A stretch of DNA of 64,000 nt from a virus (IMGVR_UViG_3300037010_000292:1-64000), one strand, 5' to 3'; counted from the stretch's first letter, positions 16,317 through 24,407 are shown. Made by a program: numbers and translations. The notes: generated from the letters alone by a model not told the origin.

Positions 16317-19276
16317 TGGGATGGGGAGACGCAATACGCCGCAAGGCACAGGTGATCATTAACCGCCCGGACATCACGCCTGGGATCGTTGACTGGAACC
16401 GCCTCGTAACTATTGACTTCGAAAGCTATTGGGATAGCGACTACACCCTGTCCAAACTCAGCACGTCTGAGTACGTACGTGATAAGCGCTTCAAGGCACA
16501 GATGGTGGGCATCAAGATCGGCAACAAACCGACCAAGGTGTACACCGGGCAGCTACGCATCATGGCCGCGTTGCAGAGCATTAACTGGGCCACGCACAGC
16601 CTGCTCTGCCACAACACGGCCTTCGACGGCTTCATCCTCTCGCACGTCTACAAGATCGTCCCGTTCCAGTACTACGACACGCTGAGCATGGCCCGTGGCC
16701 TGCACAGCAATGAAATTGGTGCGAGCCTGGACGAGGTGGCCCAGTTCTACGGCAAGGGCTCCAAGCTCGACGGCGTGCTGGAGACCACTAAGGGCGTGGG
16801 CGACTGGGATCAGAAGCTGGTCAAGGCGGTGACGCCCTACTGCGCCCAAGACGTGGACCTGACGCACGCCATCTTCAAGGAGATGCACGCCAAGTTCCCT
16901 GCCGACGAGCTGGACCTGGTGGACATGACCATCCGCATGTTCTGCGACCCGGTGCTGAAGGTGGACATCCCGCGCGTGCAGAAAGAGTACGAGCGCGAGG
17001 TGGCCGAACGCAAGCGCAAGTTCTATGCAGTGCTGGACCCCAAGCCCTACTACGCCGACAAAACCGTGCTCAAGACTACGGCTGAGCGCGCGCTGACCGG
17101 TGAGGAGCGTGACATGCTGATCATCAAGCGCGTCATCGGCTCCAACGAGAAGTTCGCTGACTTGCTGCGGGCCGAGGGCATCGACCCGCCCATGAAGCCC
17201 AGCAAGGCGTATATCAAGCTGAGCAAAGAGGAGAAGGCCCTTGTCGCTGAAGAGGATAAATGGTCGTACGCGTTCGCAAAGGATGACGCCGAGTTCACGT
17301 CGCTCCCCGAGAACATTGACCTCTGGCGCGGTGCGCTTGACCCGAACAAAGTCAAGGACATACCTAAGATTTCGGCGAAGCAAGATCGTATCCGCTCGCT
17401 GGTCGATGCTCGTCTTGCGGTTAAAAGCACGACGAATATTACGCGCGCAGAACGCTTCCTGAAGGCTGGTGCCAACGGCATGAGTCTGCCGGTGGGCTAT
17501 GCCTACTACCGCGCTCACACGGGCCGGTGGGGCGGCAACAACAAGATGAACATGCAGAACCTCACCCGTGGTGGTGAGCTGCGCCTGTCCATCCTGGCAC
17601 CCAAGGGCTACCAGATGTGCGTGGTGGACAGCGGCCAGATCGAAGCCCGCGTGAACGGCTGGCTGTGGGGTCAGGATGACCTCATGGCTGCGTTCCGTGC
17701 GGCTGACGCTGGCACCGGTAGCGACGCCTACTGCAACTTCGCCACGCTGATCTACGGCCGGCCGATCACCAAGGAAGACAAGACCGAACGCTTCGTGGGC
17801 AAGGTCTGCCTCGGACCAGACACCATCGTATTGACAAACCATGGTCTTAAGTCTATACCCCAAATACGATCTAACGATTTGCTATGGGATGGAAAATCAT
17901 GGGTAACGCACGATGGGCTAGTAAAGCAAGGAGTGAGGACGACCCTGTCATACCGGGGAATATCCGCCACGCCGGACCACGAAATCCTGACGGAACGTGG
18001 GTGGCTGGAGTGGCAAGAGGTCCTTACCGACCGTTCCCTTTTCCGGTCGGCACTAAGTTCGGCGAACTTACCGTCGTACGGTGGGAGCATTACACGTCAA
18101 AAGACGGCAAGCCGTGGGGGTATCGCCCTGTCTGCCAGTGCTCTTGCGGGGCCGAGTCTATGGTCTATGTCAGCAGCCTTAAGGCAGGACGCTCTACGCG
18201 ATGCAACGCTTGCGCAAAAATTGCGGCAAGCGCAAAACGCTACTGGGTCTACAGGGATGCTATGCCGAATGACGAGCATCGCACTCGCCTGCTTAACCGC
18301 TTGTCATCAGCAATTGCGCGCTGTAGTAACCCGAACAATGCCTCGTATAAGCACTATGGGCGACGCGGCATCGCAGTTCATCCTGGCTGGTGCAACGACG
18401 GAGCAGAGTTTCTGCGGTATGTCCAGACATTACCTGGATGGGATGTACCTGAGCTTGAGTTTGATCGAATCGACAACAACAGCGGGTACTGCCCAGGCAA
18501 CGTCAGATTCGCCACTAAGTCTGTCAACACCGGAAACAAGCGACGAATCGAAGACCTCGAACAACGCATTCGTGATCTCGAAGCAGACAACGCAAACTTA
18601 CGATCTCGCAAACGCAGGGCCTAACCATTGTTTCACAGTCATGTCTGATGACGGCCCGGTCATCGTTCATAACTGCGTTCTCGGACTTGGTTTCCAGATG
18701 GGCGCACCGAAGTTCCAGATGACCCTGGCCAAGGGTGCCCTCGGTGGCCCGCCGATCTTCTTCGAGCTGGACCGCTGCGTGCAGATCGTGAACACGTACC
18801 GCCGAACGAATCACAAGATCAAAGGCGGCTGGGACATCTGTGCCAAGATCATCGAAGACATGGCCGCTGGCCGGTCCGGTCGTCATGGCCCGATCACATG
18901 GGAGAAGGAGACCATCTGGCTCCCTAACGGCATGTCGCTCAAGTACCCCGAGCTGCGCAAGGCCGTCAGTGACAAGGGCTGGGACGAGTGGTCCTACAAG
19001 TCCGGCGACATGCGCAAGAAGATTTACGGCGGGCTGCTGTGCGAGAACATCGTGCAGGCCCTGGCGCGAATCATCGTGGCCTGGCAGATGCTGCAGATTC
19101 GCAAGAAGTACCGCATCGTCATGACCACACACGACGAAGCTGTGGCGCTGCCCAAGACCGCTCAGGCCAAGCAGTGCTTCGCGCTGATGACCAAGGTCAT
19201 GAGCACAGCGCCCAGCTGGTGCCCCGACATCCCGCTCGCATGCGAAGGAGGGCATGCCTCTAACTATAGTAAATAA
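16316..19276 (+). CDS. Family A DNA polymerase with intein
   Basis: The precursor has 986 residues: N-extein 1-497, intein 498-786, C-extein 787-986 (mature 697). The N-terminus has a 3'-5' exonuclease motif (TIDFES, about 33-38). The polymerase domain shows motif A (VDSGQIEARV), motif B around FVGKV/CVLGLGFQMG, and motif C (TTHDEAV). The intein splits motif B two residues after its Lys, in the nucleotide-binding helix, so splicing is needed for activity. I choose ATG 16,316, which overlaps the previous stop; the frame stays open upstream to 16,250. GGAGGA lies 10 bases before it. Confidence 0.93.
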   Translation: MGWGDAIRRKAQVIINRPDITPGIVDWNRLVTIDFESYWDSDYTLSKLSTSEYVRDKRFKAQMVGIKIGNKPTKVYTGQLRIMAALQSINWATHSLLCHNTAFDGFILSHVYKIVPFQYYDTLSMARGLHSNEIGASLDEVAQFYGKGSKLDGVLETTKGVGDWDQKLVKAVTPYCAQDVDLTHAIFKEMHAKFPADELDLVDMTIRMFCDPVLKVDIPRVQKEYEREVAERKRKFYAVLDPKPYYADKTVLKTTAERALTGEERDMLIIKRVIGSNEKFADLLRAEGIDPPMKPSKAYIKLSKEEKALVAEEDKWSYAFAKDDAEFTSLPENIDLWRGALDPNKVKDIPKISAKQDRIRSLVDARLAVKSTTNITRAERFLKAGANGMSLPVGYAYYRAHTGRWGGNNKMNMQNLTRGGELRLSILAPKGYQMCVVDSGQIEARVNGWLWGQDDLMAAFRAADAGTGSDAYCNFATLIYGRPITKEDKTERFVGKVCLGPDTIVLTNHGLKSIPQIRSNDLLWDGKSWVTHDGLVKQGVRTTLSYRGISATPDHEILTERGWLEWQEVLTDRSLFRSALSSANLPSYGGSITRQKTASRGGIALSASALAGPSLWSMSAALRQDALRDATLAQKLRQAQNATGSTGMLCRMTSIALACLTACHQQLRAVVTRTMPRISTMGDAASQFILAGATTEQSFCGMSRHYLDGMYLSLSLIESTTTAGTAQATSDSPLSLSTPETSDESKTSNNAFVISKQTTQTYDLANAGPNHCFTVMSDDGPVIVHNCVLGLGFQMGAPKFQMTLAKGALGGPPIFFELDRCVQIVNTYRRTNHKIKGGWDICAKIIEDMAAGRSGRHGPITWEKETIWLPNGMSLKYPELRKAVSDKGWDEWSYKSGDMRKKIYGGLLCENIVQALARIIVAWQMLQIRKKYRIVMTTHDEAVALPKTAQAKQCFALMTKVMSTAPSWCPDIPLACEGGHASNYSK
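17807..18673 (+). mobile_element. Intein in DNA polymerase, 289 residues
   Basis: Intein residue Cys1 (TGC 17,807) begins block A (CLGPDTIVLT). Block B is GISATPDHEILTERGW (51-66, with TxxH). Block F is YDLANAGPNHCFTV and block G ends in VIVHN, followed by extein Cys at 18,674. These are the standard residues for splicing. In its own frame there is no LAGLIDADG or HNH motif between the blocks. Instead the middle is a stop-free, Ser/Ala/Thr/Leu-rich stretch that is the shadow of an HNH gene in another frame. Confidence 0.92.
17884..18624 (+). CDS. HNH endonuclease encoded out of frame inside the intein
   Basis: This 246-codon frame lies wholly within the intein coding sequence but in a different frame. 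From about residue 55 it matches the phage HNH family also seen at 26,024: GTKFGELTVV, a Cys cluster (84, 86, 88, 107, 110), RCSNPNNASYKHYGRRGIAV, then FDRIDNNSGYCPGNVRFAT (193-211), and a coiled-coil tail. The start is unclear: ATG 17,884 has no ribosome site, ATG 17,899 has GGATGG upstream. Its first 55 residues and last nine codons overlap intein splicing blocks. It probably promotes homing of the intein. Confidence 0.85.
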   Translation: MGWKIMGNARWASKARSEDDPVIPGNIRHAGPRNPDGTWVAGVARGPYRPFPFPVGTKFGELTVVRWEHYTSKDGKPWGYRPVCQCSCGAESMVYVSSLKAGRSTRCNACAKIAASAKRYWVYRDAMPNDEHRTRLLNRLSSAIARCSNPNNASYKHYGRRGIAVHPGWCNDGAEFLRYVQTLPGWDVPELEFDRIDNNSGYCPGNVRFATKSVNTGNKRRIEDLEQRIRDLEADNANLRSRKRRA

Positions 19277-19285
19277 TCGTTACTA

Positions 19286-19291
19286 TATAAT
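19286..19291 (+). promoter_or_regulatory. Possible sigma70-like -10 box before HNH gene
   Basis: TATAAT at 19,286-19,291 lies in a short AT-rich gap after the polymerase stop and 24 bases before the HNH start, with AAAGGAG in between as ribosome site. I see no good -35. It would let the HNH gene be transcribed on its own. Confidence 0.45.
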
Positions 19292-19314
19292 AGAGGAACA
19301 TTAAAGGAGTTCAC

Positions 19315-19872
19315 ATGCGTACACCCTGCTCTGTTTGCGGCGAGCCGTCGGTCGGTCGCGGGTACTGTAAAAAACACTACCGCGCGTTTATGAAATATGG
19401 CGACCCGCTTAAATCAGCGAACTTGCGCGGAGTACCGTTCCGCGAACGTTACCAGGTCGACTCAATAACCAACTGCTGGTTATGGATCGGGGCAACAGTA
19501 ACTTGCGGGTATGGGATATGGACCGCCCACGGCGAGAAAAATGCTCACCGTGGGTCATGGGTTATGCACAATGGGCCAATTCCGAGAGGCATGCACGTTC
19601 TGCACAAGTGCGACAACCCAGGGTGCGTGAATCCTGAGCATCTACGACTCGGCACGCATCAAGACAACATGCGCGACCTCCGAGAAAAAGGCCGTGCATA
19701 CGGTGCTAAGGGCGAGGCCAATCTTTCGGCCAAGCTCAACGAACAGCAAGTGATGGCGATTCTCGACGACATAAGGCTGACTCGCGTCATTGCTAACGCC
19801 TATGGGCTGACTCAGTCGTCGGTCCAAAACATAAAGAACGGTAAGACGTGGAAACACCTTACCGGCAAATAG
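19315..19872 (+). CDS. HNH endonuclease (HNH_3 type)
   Basis: The 185-residue protein has an N-terminal Cys/His cluster (CSVCG...YCKKHY), an HNH core (HVLHKCDNPGCVNPEHLRLGTHQDNM, about 97-122) and a C-terminal helix-turn-helix (VIANAYGLTQSSVQNIKNG). This is the usual make-up of free-standing phage homing endonucleases. AAAGGAG precedes the ATG. It sits directly after the polymerase and has its own AT-rich leader. Confidence 0.9.
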   Translation: MRTPCSVCGEPSVGRGYCKKHYRAFMKYGDPLKSANLRGVPFRERYQVDSITNCWLWIGATVTCGYGIWTAHGEKNAHRGSWVMHNGPIPRGMHVLHKCDNPGCVNPEHLRLGTHQDNMRDLREKGRAYGAKGEANLSAKLNEQQVMAILDDIRLTRVIANAYGLTQSSVQNIKNGKTWKHLTGK

Positions 19873-19904
19873 TTTACGGACGAAAGCGGATGCGCTACGT
19901 TAGA

Positions 19905-19929
19905 GCCTAAACGCTCTGGCGTTTAAGGC
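19905..19929 (+). terminator. Hairpin after HNH gene
   Basis: GCCTAAACG (19,905-19,913) pairs with CGTTTAAGGC (19,920-19,929) apart from one bulged base, with a 6-base loop. No U-run follows, so it may be a weak terminator, an RNA-processing site or an operator rather than a standard terminator. Confidence 0.4.
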
Positions 19930-19965
19930 GACGCAGCGAGTAGTCCACCCTACATGGAGAAGTCA

Positions 19966-20736
19966 ATGTTTGCATTTGATGGACGGGGTATCCCCCACGC
20001 TCACACGTATGAAGCCGCGAAGAAGGTCTGGGAGGATGCACCGCTGTCCTCTCTGGACGGCTGGCGCGGTTTGAAGAACAAGCGTGATACCACCAAGGTC
20101 GTGCGTAACCGGGATGGCGTCTTTGACTTTCGTTACCACCGGACTGATGTGGTGACTTGGTACAAAGACTTGATCACGATCCGTTTCTACGACAGCATAA
20201 GCACGATCAACTTCGCCAGCTGCTATCTGCCGCTCGGAATCAACGCGCGTAGTCATAAAGGCGACATGTACGTCGAGCAAGACGGTAACTGGTACGTACC
20301 CAAGAAGGGCGTGCTGGAGTTCCGGCCGAAGAACGGAAAGTGGATGGTGGACACGGACCTCGTGCACCGGCATGAACGGTACGTGCTGGACAAGAAACGC
20401 GCAGCTGAGATCAGGAAGCTCCTCGGCCCGTTCCGTGAGTACCGCGACGCAGTGACGCGGTTGCGGCAAGCACATGCGCCATTCCGAACCGCGCGCCGGG
20501 ACGATGAGCATCTGCTGGCACTGATGCTTCGTGACCGCATTCATCAGGGCAGACCGCTGGAGCAGTCGCAGTTCAAGCAGCTGCTGGAGAACCCCTGGGC
20601 TCTGAAGAACGATGACGTGTTCCTCAAGACTGCTTACCTGACAGGTGGGGCAGTCAAGAAAGAACTTGCTGAGATCGGCGTGCCTAAGGAGCGCAACAAG
20701 TACGAAGGTCGTGCTGGCCTGAGCTACGTCGTCTGA
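19966..20736 (+). CDS. Hypothetical protein
   Basis: I start this at ATG 19,966, because GGAGAA seven bases upstream would otherwise lie inside the gene (an in-frame ATG at 19,954 has no ribosome site). The next gene start at 20,791 has the same layout. The product is 256 residues, basic and rich in Arg, Tyr and Trp, with a helical charged region at about 140-190. I recognise no domain. It lies in the replication block between the polymerase and the 20,791 gene. Confidence 0.7.
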   Translation: MFAFDGRGIPHAHTYEAAKKVWEDAPLSSLDGWRGLKNKRDTTKVVRNRDGVFDFRYHRTDVVTWYKDLITIRFYDSISTINFASCYLPLGINARSHKGDMYVEQDGNWYVPKKGVLEFRPKNGKWMVDTDLVHRHERYVLDKKRAAEIRKLLGPFREYRDAVTRLRQAHAPFRTARRDDEHLLALMLRDRIHQGRPLEQSQFKQLLENPWALKNDDVFLKTAYLTGGAVKKELAEIGVPKERNKYEGRAGLSYVV

Positions 20737-20738
20737 AA

Positions 20739-20760
20739 TCTTTTTCAGATCTGTCAAAGA
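20739..20760 (+). promoter_or_regulatory. Palindromic element upstream of 20,791 gene
   Basis: CAGATCTG (20,746-20,753) is a perfect palindrome flanked by TCTTT and AAAGA arms (20,739-20,743 and 20,756-20,760). TAATAAT follows near 20,766 and could serve as -10. The ATCTTTTTCAGATC portion resembles the sequence at 7,949-7,961. It could be an operator or promoter. Confidence 0.45.
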
Positions 20761-20790
20761 TTGTGTAATAATTCACCTATGGAGAAAAGT

Positions 20791-21201
20791 ATGGCAACAG
20801 CCACAAAGACCGCAATGCCCAAGGTCCGCGAACTCGCGGTGGGCGCAACCATCGACCAGCTCTGGGGCTACCGCGAACAGAAGCGCGCCCTGGAAACTCA
20901 GATCAAAGAGGTCGAGGAAAAGGCCAAAGAGATCGAAGAAAAGCTCATGGAGCGCCTGGGCAAGGAAGGCCTGGAAAAGGCCACCGGCACCAAGGCCTCC
21001 GTGTCCATCACGTCCTCTGTCACTGCCGACGTGCAGGACTGGGACGCGTTCTACCCCTACATCGCAAAGAACAAGTTCTGGCACTTGCTCCAGCGTCGTG
21101 TCTCCGACCCCAGCTACCGCGAGTTGCTGGAGCAGGGGAAGAAAGTTCCTGGTGTTGTCCCCTTCACCAAGAAGCGCATCAATCTCCGTTCCACAACTTA
21201 A
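20791..21201 (+). CDS. Conserved phage replication-region protein
   Basis: The 136-residue protein (ATG 20,791 with GGAGAA upstream) has a Glu/Lys-rich coiled coil at about 27-55 and a conserved C-terminal half (WDAFYPYIAKNKFWHLLQRRVSDPSYRELLE). I recognise this as a widespread phage protein next to single-strand-binding or replication genes, with no assigned activity. It is followed by the zinc-motif protein at 21,211, as in other phages. Confidence 0.75.
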   Translation: MATATKTAMPKVRELAVGATIDQLWGYREQKRALETQIKEVEEKAKEIEEKLMERLGKEGLEKATGTKASVSITSSVTADVQDWDAFYPYIAKNKFWHLLQRRVSDPSYRELLEQGKKVPGVVPFTKKRINLRSTT

Positions 21202-21210
21202 GGAGCCAAC

Positions 21211-21999
21211 ATGGCCACCGCAAAAAAGGCAGCGCCCGCTGCACCCGCCAAGTCTGCAAAGGCTGGCACCAACGCCGTAGCTCTGAAAAAGACTAGCGGC
21301 GCTGTCGTCGACATCCGCGCTCAGCTGGCTGCTCAAGCTGCTGCCATGAACGAGCGCACTGCGCCCGCCTCCGGCATCAGCATCCGCACCGCCGGCAAGA
21401 AGTTCGCGTTCCCTGACGGCCGTAAAGACGACGGCCCCGTCGAGATGGTCGTGATCGACTTCGTGGCTCGCAACGAGTTCTACGAAGCTGATTTCGACAA
21501 GGATAACATCGTGCCTCCGGCATGCTTCGCCATCGGCACCATCCCGACCAAGCTGATTCCCTCGGGTAACAGCCCCCAGCAGCAGTGCGACGACTGCGCC
21601 AGCTGCCCCATGAACGCCTTCGGCTCCAAGGGCAAGGGCAAGGCCTGCTCCAACACCCGCCTGCTGGCTGTGGTGGAACCCGGCTCCGACGCCGACGCAC
21701 CGATCTACCTGCTGAAAGTGTCGCCCACCGGCCTGAAGAGCTTCGACGGCTTCGTGCAGAGCACCAGCCGCACGTTCCAAGTGCCGCCCGTGGGTGTTGT
21801 GGTCACTGTGGGCTTCGACGATGGCGAAGACTACCCCAAGCTGACCTTCACCGACGCGAAGCCCAACGAAGACCTGGAAGTCCACTTCGGTCGCCAGGAA
21901 GAAGCTCGCGCCCTGCTGAATCAGGAACCCGACGTGTCCGGCTACGAGACCCCCAAGCCCAAGGGTGCCAAGGGTCGCGCAGCTCCCGCTCGCCGCTAA
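21211..21999 (+). CDS. Conserved phage protein with Cys motif, possible ssDNA-binding role
   Basis: The 262-residue protein has a Lys/Ala-rich flexible start, a beta-rich core and a Cys motif (CDDCASCPMNAFGS...KACSN, about 129-150) that could bind zinc. It ends in a basic tail. Similar proteins occur in the replication modules of many tailed phages. A single-strand-binding or replication-accessory role is suggested by position only. AAGGAG precedes the ATG. Confidence 0.7.
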   Translation: MATAKKAAPAAPAKSAKAGTNAVALKKTSGAVVDIRAQLAAQAAAMNERTAPASGISIRTAGKKFAFPDGRKDDGPVEMVVIDFVARNEFYEADFDKDNIVPPACFAIGTIPTKLIPSGNSPQQQCDDCASCPMNAFGSKGKGKACSNTRLLAVVEPGSDADAPIYLLKVSPTGLKSFDGFVQSTSRTFQVPPVGVVVTVGFDDGEDYPKLTFTDAKPNEDLEVHFGRQEEARALLNQEPDVSGYETPKPKGAKGRAAPARR

Positions 22000-22002
22000 A
22001 AC

Positions 22003-22224
22003 ATGACCAGAGTCAGCAAGTACAAGATCGCTGAGGCGCTTCGTTCGTACGGCGCGCTCGTCGCCGTGCTGGACAAGTTGACCGAGGAAGAAGTGCTGGC
22101 CTGTCTCCAACTGGAGGCAGGCTCACAAAGGAGAGAGTCCGTCCTAAACCGACTCATATCACGGGCCGTCCGGCTCAATGAAATTGCGTATGCAAGCCAA
22201 CTCAAGGAGAAATTCAATGGCTAA
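22003..22224 (+). CDS. Small helical protein
   Basis: The 73-residue product is fully helical by pattern, with alternating charged and hydrophobic residues. It begins four bases after the previous stop and overlaps the next gene by eight bases. No family recognised. Confidence 0.6.
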   Translation: MTRVSKYKIAEALRSYGALVAVLDKLTEEEVLACLQLEAGSQRRESVLNRLISRAVRLNEIAYASQLKEKFNG

Positions 22225-22504
22225 GAAACCCGCTCTCACCCCCGCTGAAGTCAAGACCGCCAAGAAGGGTCTGCAAGACCTGCTGAAGGCCCAGAAGGAA
22301 GCTCTGAAGCCCCACAACGAAGCCGTGGCCAGCGCCGCTAAGGCACTGGCTGCTGCCAAGAAGGAAGCTGACAAGGCCGTGGCTGTGGCCCAGAAGGCAC
22401 ACGCCCTGGCTGCCGCCAAGGCTGAGAAGGCTGCTGCTGCTGCCGCCAAGGGCACCGAGAAGATCAACGCCAAGTTGGCCGCTCTCGAACCCGTCGCTGC
22501 GTAA
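22217..22504 (+). CDS. Lys/Ala-rich, histone H1-like coiled-coil protein
   Basis: ATG 22,217 has AAGGAGA upstream, so I prefer it to the longer frame. The 95-residue product is made mostly of Lys, Ala and Glu in helical repeats (AAKKEADKAV, AAAKAEKAAAA), resembling H1-like or coiled-coil proteins. It could bind DNA or form a rod. Low complexity makes any closer assignment unsafe. Confidence 0.65.
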   Translation: MAKKPALTPAEVKTAKKGLQDLLKAQKEALKPHNEAVASAAKALAAAKKEADKAVAVAQKAHALAAAKAEKAAAAAAKGTEKINAKLAALEPVAA

Positions 22505-22511
22505 GTGATGC

Positions 22512-22567
22512 CGCGAATAGTCCGAACGGGCTATAGGGTTTATCCGTAACCCCTCGTACTATTCGCG
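22512..22567 (+). ncRNA. Structured element with nested inverted repeats
   Basis: CGCGAATAGT (22,512-22,521) and ACTATTCGCG (22,558-22,567) are a perfect 10-base inverted repeat. Inside, GGGTT (22,536-22,540) pairs with AACCC (22,548-22,552). The region is non-coding and lies right after a gene end and before a promoter-like motif. It could be a terminator without a U-run, a small RNA or a processing site. It lacks the T-arm expected of a tRNA. Confidence 0.5.
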
Positions 22568-22570
22568 TCC

Positions 22571-22595
22571 GATCTGCGCTCTAAAGCAGATCGTC
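22571..22595 (+). promoter_or_regulatory. Recurring TCTAA-type motif with perfect palindrome
   Basis: GCTCTAAAGCAGATCGTC holds the core TCTAAAnYAGATC, and here the site is also a palindrome: GATCTGC (22,571-22,577) and GCAGATC (22,586-22,592). The same CTCTAAAGCAGATCG occurs on the - strand before the lysis operon (30,482-30,507). The exonuclease gene starts 26 bases downstream. Confidence 0.7.
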
Positions 22596-22620
22596 AATTA
22601 ACCGAACAAGGGAGTTGTGC

Positions 22621-23166
22621 ATGAAGCACGTGATGTGTGATCTCGAAACTTTAGGCACTACCGCCGACGCAGTTATTCTGTCGATTGGCGCTGTGAAGTT
22701 TGACCTCGCTACCGGCGAGATCGACAACGACGGCTTCTACCGTTCGATCTCTATCGAGTCGAACCTGGAGTGGAAGCGACGCATCAGCGAGGACACGCTG
22801 ATCTGGTGGATGAAGCAAGACGTCGCAGCACAGGCGGTCTTCCATGAAGCCAAGGAAACCCTTGGCGCTGGCCTGGTCGAGTTCAGCGACTGGATCGGCA
22901 CCGACAAGTACGAGATGTGGTCCAACGGCGCGGACTTTGATCTGCCCATGCTGGCACATGCGTACACACAGCAAGGCATTGAGATTCCGTGGAAGTTCTG
23001 GAACTCTCGCTGCTTCCGCACCTACAAGAATTTGCCCGGAGCTAAGGACATTCGTGTCCCGCCTTTGGGAGTCAAGCACAACGCGTTGTCTGACGCATAT
23101 CAGCAGGCCCAGACGGTGAGCGCAATTCACAAGGCCCTGTTCTTGAAAACCAAGGCGAAGACATGA
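22621..23166 (+). CDS. DnaQ-like 3'-5' exonuclease
   Basis: The 181-residue protein has the DEDD signature: DLET at 7-10, NGADFD in the middle, and a late NALSDAYQQA carrying the final Asp. This fits the Rv2179c/Exo VIII-like branch of RNase-H-fold exonucleases, acting on DNA or RNA 3' ends. ATG 22,621 follows AAGGGAG. It heads a run of overlapping genes behind a motif copy. Confidence 0.88.
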   Translation: MKHVMCDLETLGTTADAVILSIGAVKFDLATGEIDNDGFYRSISIESNLEWKRRISEDTLIWWMKQDVAAQAVFHEAKETLGAGLVEFSDWIGTDKYEMWSNGADFDLPMLAHAYTQQGIEIPWKFWNSRCFRTYKNLPGAKDIRVPPLGVKHNALSDAYQQAQTVSAIHKALFLKTKAKT

Positions 23167-23537
23167 CTGAAAAAGAAAAGGCCGAGCAGGCCAAACCCAC
23201 AAACCCGGCGAAGTCTCTGGGCGACTTCATCCAGGAAGCACTGAAGCGTGCTGAAGCCGAGCGCGAAGGTTCAGCCCCCGATGCCTGCAACTGCCCCGCA
23301 TACATTGCCCGCCGTGAAGGCGGTGCGAACATGGAAGTCGGCCCGACCGTCGTCGAAGGCAAGGGCAACCACATCAACGTGGGCATGGAGCGTGTCGACG
23401 ACATGTTCGTCCTGTTCCTGGAAGGCGAAGGCGTCGAGGCCGTGTCGAGTAACGACGGCAAAGACGGCTTCCGCTTCAAGAACCGCCACGCCCTGGTCGA
23501 GTTCTTCGACTACATTAATGAGGTGCAGAAGGCATGA
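23163..23537 (+). CDS. Hypothetical protein
   Basis: The 124-residue product has a charged helical first third (Glu/Lys/Ala-rich), then a region with two Cys and a hydrophobic beta-like core (DDMFVLFLEGEGVEAV), then a helix. It overlaps the exonuclease and the next gene by four bases. No family recognised. Confidence 0.6.
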   Translation: MTEKEKAEQAKPTNPAKSLGDFIQEALKRAEAEREGSAPDACNCPAYIARREGGANMEVGPTVVEGKGNHINVGMERVDDMFVLFLEGEGVEAVSSNDGKDGFRFKNRHALVEFFDYINEVQKA

Positions 23538-23836
23538 GCACCATCGACAACACCCTCGAAGAACGTGGCACGCGCTATGGTGCATTCGTCGGCCACGCTC
23601 AGATCACCCAGGACCTGAAGGCCGTCATGCACGCCTCGCCCAAGTGGGCCGAGCTGACTGCTGACCAGAAGGAAGCACTGGAGATGGTGCAGCACAAAAT
23701 CGGGCGCGTCCTGAACGGCGATGTGAACTATATCGACAGCTGGACCGACATCATCGGCTACACGCGCCTGGTGGAGAAACGCCTGTTGGACGACGAAGCC
23801 GCCAAGAAGGTCGTGCCCTCGAAGAAGCGCGGATGA
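23534..23836 (+). CDS. DUF6378-like protein
   Basis: The 100-residue product begins with TLEERGTRYGAFVGHAQITQ and continues with a pattern (ALEMVQHKIGRVLNGD... DSWTDIIGYTRLVE) that I recognise as the DUF6378 phage family, related in look to helical nucleotide-pool enzymes. No activity is established. It overlaps both neighbours by four bases. Confidence 0.75.
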   Translation: MSTIDNTLEERGTRYGAFVGHAQITQDLKAVMHASPKWAELTADQKEALEMVQHKIGRVLNGDVNYIDSWTDIIGYTRLVEKRLLDDEAAKKVVPSKKRG

Positions 23837-24228
23837 GCGCCAAGCCAGAGACCACGTTCACGAACAGCGTGAACAAGCACCTGCCCAGCACGGTGTATCA
23901 CATGAAAAACAATAATCCCTACCTGGGTGGTGTGCCTGATGTGTGGTACTCCGGTGCCGGTGCTGATCTCTGGGTGGAGTACAAGTTCATCACCATGCCC
24001 AAGCGCGTGGACACGGTTATCAAGATCGACCTCTCGAAGCTCCAACAGGAGTGGCTGAAGGGTCGACACGCTGAGGGCCGTTTCGTAGGTGTGATCGTCG
24101 GCCACAAGGACGGTGGTGTGTGGTTGCCCAATGAAGATTGGGACGACACGTTTACAGCCGTCGACTTCCTGCGTCTTCACAAAACGCGCAAGGAGCTGGC
24201 GGCGATCATCCAAAGGCTTGTGCAATGA
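23833..24228 (+). CDS. VRR-NUC-like nuclease
   Basis: The 131-residue protein has a compact PD-(D/E)XK site: GGVPDVWY (about 32-39) followed by LWVEYK (46-51), giving Asp, Glu and Lys in the expected spacing. This resembles phage VRR-NUC or endonuclease I-like resolvases that cut branched DNA. It sits in the replication and recombination block. Exact subfamily unsure. Confidence 0.75.
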   Translation: MSAKPETTFTNSVNKHLPSTVYHMKNNNPYLGGVPDVWYSGAGADLWVEYKFITMPKRVDTVIKIDLSKLQQEWLKGRHAEGRFVGVIVGHKDGGVWLPNEDWDDTFTAVDFLRLHKTRKELAAIIQRLVQ

Positions 24229-24380
24229 ACTTCACCACTCTGTTTACGACAGCGCGGGTTTTGCGAGCGGTGTACCAGACCGTCTCGACCTCGCTGCTCC
24301 TCTACTACATGGCTCGCCGCGCCCGTGAGGGTAAGCGTGTTACACGTCCATCTCGACGTTTCGACGCGTATAGAGATTAG
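24225..24380 (+). CDS. Small hypothetical protein
   Basis: A 51-residue product starts with ATG overlapping the nuclease stop (ATGA). It is mainly helical with a hydrophobic segment at about 17-28 and a very basic C-terminus. Coupled start supports it. No family recognised. Confidence 0.55.
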   Translation: MNFTTLFTTARVLRAVYQTVSTSLLLYYMARRAREGKRVTRPSRRFDAYRD

Positions 24381-24407
24381 AATCGAATGATTCGATAGAA
24401 GAAAGAA

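Noticed and set aside
22512-22567. Possible tRNA
   Set aside because: No T-loop GTTCGA, no anticodon arm of proper size; the fold is a simple nested hairpin.
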